From Actinoplanes flavus (GTDB taxonomy: Bacteria > Actinomycetota > Actinomycetes > Mycobacteriales > Micromonosporaceae): a stretch of 64,000 nucleotides of DNA. A model generated the notes under the pieces. The model made no database searches. It had not been told where the DNA came from and saw nothing but the letters and a program-made list of their open reading frames with translations. Of the stretch, positions 58,022 to 64,000 are shown piece after piece. Both the position numbers and the translations under genes were made by a program. Positions within the stretch are counted from its first letter, which is position 1; each line of letters starts with the position of its first letter. Where the stretch lies: the NCBI RefSeq assembly GCF_017592555.1, contig NZ_JAGFNS010000011.1, forward strand, positions 219,430-283,429, given 5' to 3'.

Positions 58022-59398
58022 TCAGTTCTCGCAGTTGATCGCGTTGTCCTCGTCCACGTTGTAGCTGCACGTGTCACCGGAGACGTGTGTGCCGCCATCG
58101 ACGGTGTCCCGGTCACCGTCGGCAAAGTTGGTGTTGTAGCTGGAGGAGTGGAGTTGGTCGTCGCCCGCGCCACCCTGGATCGTGTCGGAGCCGTAGCCGC
58201 CGATGATGACGTTGTTCGCGGCGTTGCCGATCAGGGTGTCCGATCCCCAGCCGCCGTTCAGGTTCTCGACGTCGGCGCCGACCGAGTCGTGCTCGCCCTG
58301 GGCGCCGTCGTCGCGGGACTGGCCGTCCAGGTCGACGGTGATCGGCTCCTTGAAACCGGTGTAGTCGACCTCGTCCACGTCGGGGCCGCCGACCAGTACG
58401 TCGCCGTAGAGCTTCCCGGGCTTGTGCTCCCACGCGTTGTCGCCGGTCAGCCGGTCGTTGCCGGCGCCGCCGTTCAGCAGGTCGTGCCCGATGTCGCCAT
58501 AGAGCGCGTCGTCGGCGCCCTGCCCGTAGAGGCGGTCGTTGCCGCCGCGACCCATCAGCAGGTTCCTGCCGGCGGTGCCGATGAGGGTGTCGTTACCGGC
58601 GCCGCCGAAGAGGTTCTCGACGTTGGTGGCGATGGTGTCCTTGTCGCCCTTGACGCCATCGTCGCCCTTGACCCCGTCGGCGTCCGCGGTGACCGCCTTC
58701 GTCACGTTGCGGTAGTCGACCGTATCCACGCCGGTGCCGCCGCTGAAGAAGTCGGCCTCGGTGCGGCCGCTTGGGAACAGGCTGTCGTAGCCGGACGAGC
58801 CGTAGAGCCTGTCCTTGCCGGCGCTTTCCACCAGTGAGTCGTTGTGGGCGCCGCCGTTGAGGATGTCGTCGCCGCTGCCGTCGTACAGCCGGTCGTCGCC
58901 GTCGCCGCCGTTGAGGGTGTCGTTGCCGCTCTCGCCGTACAGCCGGTCGTCGACGGCGCCGCCGTCGAGGACGTCGTTGCCCGAGCCGCCGTGCAGGTGG
59001 TCCTGGCCCCAGCCGCCTACGAGGTTATCGTCGCCGGTGGAGCCGAACGCGTACACGTGCAGGTCGACCTTGCTGACCAGGCTGTCGTTGCGGCTGCCGA
59101 GGTGGATGCTTGCGTACGTGGCGCCGGTGCAGGTCACCTTGGTCTTGTCGCCGGCGACCGCCGTGCAGCCCTTTCCGGCCTTGATCTTGTACTTATCGTT
59201 GATGGTCACGGTGCCAAAGATCCCGGTCAATACCACCCGGTTGGCGAGACCGTTGCCGGCCTGGAAGACGAGCTTGCCCCCGGATACCGAGGCCACGCTG
59301 GTGGAGGAAGCCTGGGCGGGACCGGCGCCCATCGCGATCGTGGCGGTGGTGCCGAGCAGGGCCACGCCGGCTCTGACCGCCCAGGTGAGTCGAGACAT
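58022..59398 (-). CDS. Secreted RTX calcium-binding repeat protein (copy B)
   Basis: A 458-residue paralogue. The first 30 residues (RLTWAVRAGVALLGTTATIAMGAGPAQA) are identical to copy D apart from the last residue region. The N-terminal domain has KAGKGCTAVAGDKTKVTC. RTX repeats follow (YGESGNDTLNGGDGDDRLYDGSGDD) with inserts such as ADADGVKGDDGVKGDKD. C-terminal cap GDTCSYNVDEDNAINCEN. ATG 59398 follows GGGGGAG. The gene lies 34 bases after GH20 and 30 before copy A. Confidence 0.9.
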   Translation of the reverse strand: MSRLTWAVRAGVALLGTTATIAMGAGPAQASSTSVASVSGGKLVFQAGNGLANRVVLTGIFGTVTINDKYKIKAGKGCTAVAGDKTKVTCTGATYASIHLGSRNDSLVSKVDLHVYAFGSTGDDNLVGGWGQDHLHGGSGNDVLDGGAVDDRLYGESGNDTLNGGDGDDRLYDGSGDDILNGGAHNDSLVESAGKDRLYGSSGYDSLFPSGRTEADFFSGGTGVDTVDYRNVTKAVTADADGVKGDDGVKGDKDTIATNVENLFGGAGNDTLIGTAGRNLLMGRGGNDRLYGQGADDALYGDIGHDLLNGGAGNDRLTGDNAWEHKPGKLYGDVLVGGPDVDEVDYTGFKEPITVDLDGQSRDDGAQGEHDSVGADVENLNGGWGSDTLIGNAANNVIIGGYGSDTIQGGAGDDQLHSSSYNTNFADGDRDTVDGGTHVSGDTCSYNVDEDNAINCEN

Positions 59399-59432
59399 GT
59401 TTCTCCCCCGTACCGAGAAATTCATCGATTGA

Positions 59433-61010
59433 TCAGGACCAGTTGATCTGTGGTGAGCGGTGGAATCCCACCCCGTCGCGGATCCAGCGTGGACCGTAGG
59501 CGCCCAACCTGGCACGAAAGGATGACCAGTCGTGCGCCGCCCGCGGTGACCAGCCAAGTTCGGCGATCGCCACGAGGCGCGGGAAGGCCAGGAAGTCGAT
59601 GTCGCCGGAATCCCGGAGGGTCTCGGACCAGAGCGGGGCCTCGACCCCGAGAATCGCGCTTTCCGGTACGTCGGACAGCAGCCGGGCCGGGTCCCAGTCG
59701 TACGCGGTCCGGACCTCGATGTACCCGGCCCACGCCAGCCCGCCCGGCGTGAGCATGTCGTATTTCATGTCGAGGTAGGAGCGGTTCGCCGGGGAGAGGA
59801 CGACCCGGGAGCCGGCGGCCACGGCGGTCGCCACCGAGGGGCTGTTCCGTTCCCGGCCCCAGAACTGGATCACCGCGCCGGCCGCGGACGGGGACTGGGC
59901 GATCTCGTGCCAGCCGTACGGGATCTTCCCGTATTTCCGGACCAGCGGCAGCACCCGCTTCTGGAAGGTCAGGTAGCTGCCGTGCGGCGTGGACATCGCC
60001 TCGTCCCCGCCGACGTGCAGGTACGGCCCGGGCGTCATCTCGGCCAGCTCACGGATGACGTCCTCGGCGAACCGGTAGGTGACGTCGGCGGAGACGCAGA
60101 GGGAGCTGTACCCGACCCGCATGTCGGTCCTTGGTCGCGGCGCCACCCCGTCGCAGGTGAGTTCGGGGTAGGCGACCTGTGCGGCGTTCACGTGGCCCGG
60201 CATGTCGATCTCGGGGACGATCGTGATGAACCGGTCGGCGGCGTACCGGACCAGCTCCCGGTAGTCGTCCTTGGTGAGGAAACCGCCGCCGGCGCCGCCC
60301 ACTCCGGTGCCGGGCGCCCCGCCCACCTCGGTGAGCTTCGGCCAGCTGTCGATCCGGATGCGCCAGCCCTGGTCGTCGCTCAGGTGCAGGTGCAGGTGAT
60401 TGATCTTGAAACGGCTGAGCTGGTCGAGGTAGCGGCGGATCTCGGCCGGCTCGTGGAAGTGGCGGGCCAGGTCGAGCATGGCGCCCCGGTACGCGTACCG
60501 GGGCGCGTCCACGATCGTGCCGGCGGGAAGGACCCAGCGGCGCCGCTGCGGTGCATCCGACTCGATCTCCGGCGGCAGCAGCTGGCGGAGGGTCTGCACC
60601 CCGGCGAACAGCCCCGCCGGCCGGGTCGCCCGCAAGGTGACGCCGGCCGGGCCGATGTCGAGGCGGTAGCCCTCGTCCGGATGGCCCGGCTCCAGCACCA
60701 GGGCGATCGCCCGCGCCCCACTGTCCGCCACCACCGGTAGTGGGAATCCGGTGCCCGGCCGGAGAGCCTCCGCGAGCCGCCCGGCCACCGGCGCCGCGGC
60801 ACCGGACGCGGTGATCACGGTGCCGGAGGTGAGCCGGAAGCCGTCACCGGGGGCCGGGCTCGCCTCGGCGACCGCGGGAAGCACGTCGGTCAGGGCGATC
60901 ACCGGGCGCTCCGGCGGCCGGCTCGCCGAGGCGGTGACCGTGATCAGGGAAAGTGCCGTCACCAGGGCGACGGCCGGGCGGATGAGACGCACCCGCCCGA
61001 CCGTACCCAT
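59433..61010 (-). CDS. Secreted GH20 beta-N-acetylhexosaminidase
   Basis: A 525-residue glycoside hydrolase. An N-terminal signal peptide (IRPAVALVTALSLITVTASA), the GH20b domain (about 45-165), and the catalytic TIM barrel with HLHLSDDQGWRI, EIDMPGHVNAA and the catalytic Asp-Glu pair in HVGGDEA. It releases terminal GlcNAc or GalNAc from chitin fragments or glycans. It sits inside the RTX operon, 17 bases after copy C and 34 before copy B, so it is co-transcribed with them. Confidence 0.95.
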   Translation of the reverse strand: MGTVGRVRLIRPAVALVTALSLITVTASASRPPERPVIALTDVLPAVAEASPAPGDGFRLTSGTVITASGAAAPVAGRLAEALRPGTGFPLPVVADSGARAIALVLEPGHPDEGYRLDIGPAGVTLRATRPAGLFAGVQTLRQLLPPEIESDAPQRRRWVLPAGTIVDAPRYAYRGAMLDLARHFHEPAEIRRYLDQLSRFKINHLHLHLSDDQGWRIRIDSWPKLTEVGGAPGTGVGGAGGGFLTKDDYRELVRYAADRFITIVPEIDMPGHVNAAQVAYPELTCDGVAPRPRTDMRVGYSSLCVSADVTYRFAEDVIRELAEMTPGPYLHVGGDEAMSTPHGSYLTFQKRVLPLVRKYGKIPYGWHEIAQSPSAAGAVIQFWGRERNSPSVATAVAAGSRVVLSPANRSYLDMKYDMLTPGGLAWAGYIEVRTAYDWDPARLLSDVPESAILGVEAPLWSETLRDSGDIDFLAFPRLVAIAELGWSPRAAHDWSSFRARLGAYGPRWIRDGVGFHRSPQINWS

Positions 61011-61027
61011 GGATCACCAGCCCCGTC

Positions 61028-62461
61028 TCAGCGCTCGCATCCGGAGAGCACGTCCGACGGGAAGGCGCGGCACAGGTCGCCGGCGGAGTACTGCGAGCCG
61101 CCGTCGAGCTGGTCGGCGGCCTGGACACCGGACGGGTCCTCGCCGCTCAGGTCGTCGTCGCCGGCCTCGCCCCAGAGCCGGTCCGCGCCGTCCAGCCCGA
61201 GCAGGACGTCGTTGCCCGCACCGCCGCGGAGATCGTTCGCCGACGCGTTGCCGGTCAGCCGGTCGCCGTAGATCGTGCCGAGCACGTTCTCGACGTCGGC
61301 GCCGACCGTGTCGCCCTCACCGGACCGGCCGTCGTCGCCGGGCGCGCCGTCGAGGTCGACGATCACCGGGTTGCGCTGACGGTCCGAGTAGTCGACGGTG
61401 TCGACACCGCTGCCGCCGCGCACCACATCGGCGGCGATCGGGTCGATGACGTCCGGGCCGTCGTCGCCGCTCTCGGTCTCGGTGAAGTCCGGCTTCACGT
61501 GGTCGTCGCCGGCGCCGCCGTCGATCACGTCCCGGCCACCGCCACCGCTGAGCCGGTCGTTGCCGCCGCCACCGGTGATCCGGTCCGCGCCCGAGCCGCC
61601 GTTGACGGTGTTGGGTCCGTTGTTGCCGGTCAGGACGTCGTTGCCGAGTCCACCGACGAGACCCTCCACGTCACCGGCGATGGTGTCCCGCTCACCCTTG
61701 GCGCCGTCGTCGCCGCGGGCGCCGTCCAGGTCCGCGAAGACGGCGTCCCGGCGGCTCCCGTAGTTCGCGTGGTCGGTTCCCGAGTCGCCGCGCAGCAGGT
61801 CGGCGCCGGTGCCGCCGTCGAGGTCGTCGCCATCGGCGCCGCCGTACAGGGCGTCGGTACCGGAACCGCCGGTGAGGCGGTCGATGCCGGAGCCGCCCCA
61901 CAGGGTGTCGTTGCCCGTGCCGCCGCTGATCAGGTCATGGTCGCCGCCGCCGGAGAGCCGGTCGGCGCCGCTGTTCCCCTCGAGGTGGTCGCGGCCGCCG
62001 TTGCCCCAGACGCGGTCGTTGCCGGTGCCGCCGAACAGGTCGTCGGAGAACGTCCCGCCCCGCAGGGTGTCGTTGCCGGTGCCGCCGTGGGCGCGCATCC
62101 GGAGGCCGGTGTCGTTCACCAGCGAGTCGGACCGGTCGCCCAGGTCGACCAGAAGGCTCCACTGGTCGATCGTGCCGCTGAACGTACAGCGGATCCGGGT
62201 CGCGTCGCCCTTGACCGCCTTGCAGCCCTTGCCGGCCTTGAGCCGGACCCGGTCGTCGACGGTGACCGTCCGGCCGGAACGGGTGACGACCACCTTGTTG
62301 GCGGCCTTCCCGGCGGCGGTGTATCTGACCTGGTAGGTGCCGGACGGCAAGCTCACCACGCCGGTCGCGGCGGCCTGCGCCGGTGCCGCCGCCAGGCCGG
62401 CCCCGATCGCGGTGGTGAACAGGACGGCGCCGGCGCGTAACGGCAGTGCCCTACGTCCCAT
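61028..62461 (-). CDS. Secreted RTX calcium-binding repeat protein (copy C)
   Basis: A 477-residue, more diverged paralogue. Signal peptide (RRALPLRAGAVLFTTAIGAGLAAAPAQA), N-terminal domain with KAGKGCKAVKGDATRIRC, many RTX repeats (GGTGNDTLRGGTFSDDLFGGTGND), inserts such as ADLDGARGDDGAKGERD and VDLDGAPGDDGRSGEGD, and the cap GDLCRAFPSDVLSGCER. ATG 62461 starts 27 bases after copy D ends. Confidence 0.9.
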   Translation of the reverse strand: MGRRALPLRAGAVLFTTAIGAGLAAAPAQAAATGVVSLPSGTYQVRYTAAGKAANKVVVTRSGRTVTVDDRVRLKAGKGCKAVKGDATRIRCTFSGTIDQWSLLVDLGDRSDSLVNDTGLRMRAHGGTGNDTLRGGTFSDDLFGGTGNDRVWGNGGRDHLEGNSGADRLSGGGDHDLISGGTGNDTLWGGSGIDRLTGGSGTDALYGGADGDDLDGGTGADLLRGDSGTDHANYGSRRDAVFADLDGARGDDGAKGERDTIAGDVEGLVGGLGNDVLTGNNGPNTVNGGSGADRITGGGGNDRLSGGGGRDVIDGGAGDDHVKPDFTETESGDDGPDVIDPIAADVVRGGSGVDTVDYSDRQRNPVIVDLDGAPGDDGRSGEGDTVGADVENVLGTIYGDRLTGNASANDLRGGAGNDVLLGLDGADRLWGEAGDDDLSGEDPSGVQAADQLDGGSQYSAGDLCRAFPSDVLSGCER

Positions 62462-62488
62462 GGTGTTTCCTCCCCGTGATCCGAAGTG

Positions 62489-63868
62489 TCAGCTCTCGCA
62501 GTTGACCGCGGTGTCCTCGTCCGCGTTGTAGCTGCACGCGTCACCGGAGACGTGCGTGCCGCCGTCGAGTGCGTCCCGGCCACCGTCGGCCGTGGCGCCC
62601 GGTTCGCTGCCGGCGATGAGCCGGTCGTCGCCCGCGCCGCCCTGGATCTTGTCGGCACCCTCGTCGCCGCCGATGATGACGTTGTTCGAGGCGTTGCCGG
62701 TCAGCGTGTCCGAGCCGTAGCCGCCGGTCAGGTTCTCGACGTCGGCGCCGACCGAGTCGTGCTCGCCCTTGACGCCGTCGTCGCCGGACCGGCCGTCCAG
62801 ATCGACGGTGATCGGCTCCCAGTAGCCGTGGTAGTTGGCCAGGTCCACGCCGGGGCCGCCGACCAGCACGTCGCCGTAGAGCTTCTCGGTGTCGTGGTGC
62901 ACCGAGCCGTCGCCGGTGAGGGTGTCGTTGCCGGTGCCGCCGTTCAGCAGGTCGTGCCCGGTGTCGCCGAAGAGCGCGTCGTCGCCGCCCTGCCCGTAGA
63001 GGCGGTCGTTGCCGCCGCCACCGTGCAGGACGTTCCCGCCGGCGGAGCCGATGAGGGTGTCGTTGCCGGAGCCGCCGGAGAGGTTCTCGACGTCGCCGGC
63101 GATGGTGTCCTTGCCGCCCTTGATGCCGTCGTCGCCCCGGACCCCGTCGGCGTCCGCGGTGACCGGCTTCTTCGCGCCGAAGTAGTCGACCACGTCGGTG
63201 CCGTCGCCGCCGCTGAAGTAGTCGGCTTCGGTGCGGCCGCTCGCGAGCAGGTAGTCGTTGCCGGCCGAGCCGTAGAGCTTGTCCTTGCCGGCGCTCTCCA
63301 CCAGCGTGTCGTTGTCGGCACCGCCGTTGGACCGGTCGTTGCCGCTGCCGTCGTCCAGCCGGTCGGCGCCGTAACCGCCGTTGAGGTTGTCGTTGCCGCT
63401 CTCGCCGTACAGCCAGTCGTTGCCGTCCGCACCGAAGATCGTGTCGTTGCCCGAGCCGCCGTGCAGGTAGTCCTTGCCCTGGCCGCCGGAGAGGTAGTCG
63501 TCGCCGGTGGAGCCGAACGCGTACACGATCAGGCCGGTCTTGTTGACCAGGATGTCGTTCTTGCTGCCCAGGCGGATGCTCGCGTACTTGGCGCCGGTGC
63601 AGGTCACCTTGGTCCTGTCGCCGGCGACCGCCGCGCAGCCCTTGCCCGGCTTGATCCGGTACTTGTCGTCGATGGTCACGGTGCCACCGGACTCCGTGAC
63701 CAGCACCTGGTTGGCGAGGCCGCTGCCGGCCTGGAAGACGAGCTTGGAGCCGGACACCGAGGCCGCACCGGTCGAGGCGGCCTGCGCCGGGCCGGCGCCC
63801 ATCGCGATCGTGGCGGTGGTGCCCAGCAGAGCCACACCGGCTCTGACCGCCCAGGTGAGACGAGACAT
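62489..63868 (-). CDS. Secreted RTX calcium-binding repeat protein (copy D)
   Basis: A 459-residue protein, first gene of the operon and near twin of copy B: same signal peptide (RLTWAVRAGVALLGTT), KPGKGCAAVAGDRTKVTC in the N-terminal domain, matching order of repeats and inserts, and cap GDACSYNADEDTAVNCES. RTX units such as HGGSGNDTIFGADGND bind calcium after export. ATG 63868 follows GGAGAAACC. Confidence 0.9.
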   Translation of the reverse strand: MSRLTWAVRAGVALLGTTATIAMGAGPAQAASTGAASVSGSKLVFQAGSGLANQVLVTESGGTVTIDDKYRIKPGKGCAAVAGDRTKVTCTGAKYASIRLGSKNDILVNKTGLIVYAFGSTGDDYLSGGQGKDYLHGGSGNDTIFGADGNDWLYGESGNDNLNGGYGADRLDDGSGNDRSNGGADNDTLVESAGKDKLYGSAGNDYLLASGRTEADYFSGGDGTDVVDYFGAKKPVTADADGVRGDDGIKGGKDTIAGDVENLSGGSGNDTLIGSAGGNVLHGGGGNDRLYGQGGDDALFGDTGHDLLNGGTGNDTLTGDGSVHHDTEKLYGDVLVGGPGVDLANYHGYWEPITVDLDGRSGDDGVKGEHDSVGADVENLTGGYGSDTLTGNASNNVIIGGDEGADKIQGGAGDDRLIAGSEPGATADGGRDALDGGTHVSGDACSYNADEDTAVNCES

Positions 63869-64000
63869 GGTTTCTCCATAAGGTTGTTGATTGTCTGGGG
63901 TTGATGCCCCGGATGCCCGGGACGGTGGGGTGTGGCTGATGGTTTCTTGCCGTTGGGTGGTTCCGAAGGAGTGGCCGCCCTGCCGTTCCCGATGGCCTGG
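63869..64000 (-). promoter_or_regulatory. Upstream region of the RTX operon (window edge)
   Basis: The last 132 bases hold a ribosome site (GGAGAA) before ATG 63868 and presumably the operon promoter. No clear -10/-35 pair is seen, and the region may be cut off by the window edge. Confidence 0.3.

Overview
The window is very GC-rich and carries hallmark gene families of the Actinomycetota: an XRE/DUF397 regulator pair, a complete conservon (histidine kinase, roadblock, DUF742, small GTPase), a DUF574 methyltransferase, actinobacterial dnaX-ybaB-recR, many GTG/TTG starts and several apparently leaderless genes. The combination and the protein sequences point to the Micromonosporaceae, most likely an Actinoplanes-like organism. 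That placement is my inference from family content; no database was searched.

Layout. 1-4.5 kb: N-terminus of a secreted protease, a two-component system with a divergent membrane protein, a lytic chitin monooxygenase and a DUF305 lipoprotein. 4.5-9.2 kb: PQQ-like propeller, MFS pump behind a candidate attenuator, purC, nitroreductase. 9.2-14.3 kb: the accessory-looking stretch, with degenerate repeats, an HxlR regulator, tiny membrane genes, an XRE/DUF397 pair sharing a palindrome, a large inverted repeat, two tandem-repeat arrays and a DUF574 methyltransferase. 14.4-21.3 kb: GGDEF protein, drug exporter with TetR, a second TetR with a hydrolase, and small enzymes including a half-length UDP-GlcNAc epimerase-like protein. 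21.5-28.0 kb: six-gene conservon. 28.5-39.1 kb: mostly housekeeping (DUF885 peptidase-like, PHP phosphoesterase, M48 protease, mtnA, tyrA, M23 lipoprotein, tadA pair, deoD). 39.2-45.3 kb: tRNA-Ser(CGA), STAS protein, a giant secreted cysteine-repeat protein, a lipoprotein, tRNA-Ser(GGA) and the SRP RNA. 45.4-50.1 kb: dnaX, ybaB, recR. 50.1-56.5 kb: oligopeptide ABC operon. 56.6-63.9 kb: a tight minus-strand operon of four secreted RTX-repeat proteins around a GH20 hexosaminidase.

How parts fit. The HK/RR pair precedes a chitin-active oxygenase, and the far end of the window encodes a secreted hexosaminidase inside the RTX operon, so chitin or amino-sugar polymer use is a theme at both ends; no direct link between them is shown. 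The opp operon is preceded by a 390-base leader with a four-half-site symmetric array and a GlnR-like box, suggesting nutritional control. The most unusual items are the RTX/GH20 operon, the nine-module four-cysteine protein, the four-half-site array, the shared palindrome of the XRE/DUF397 pair, and the structured non-coding repeats at 12.9-13.5 kb.
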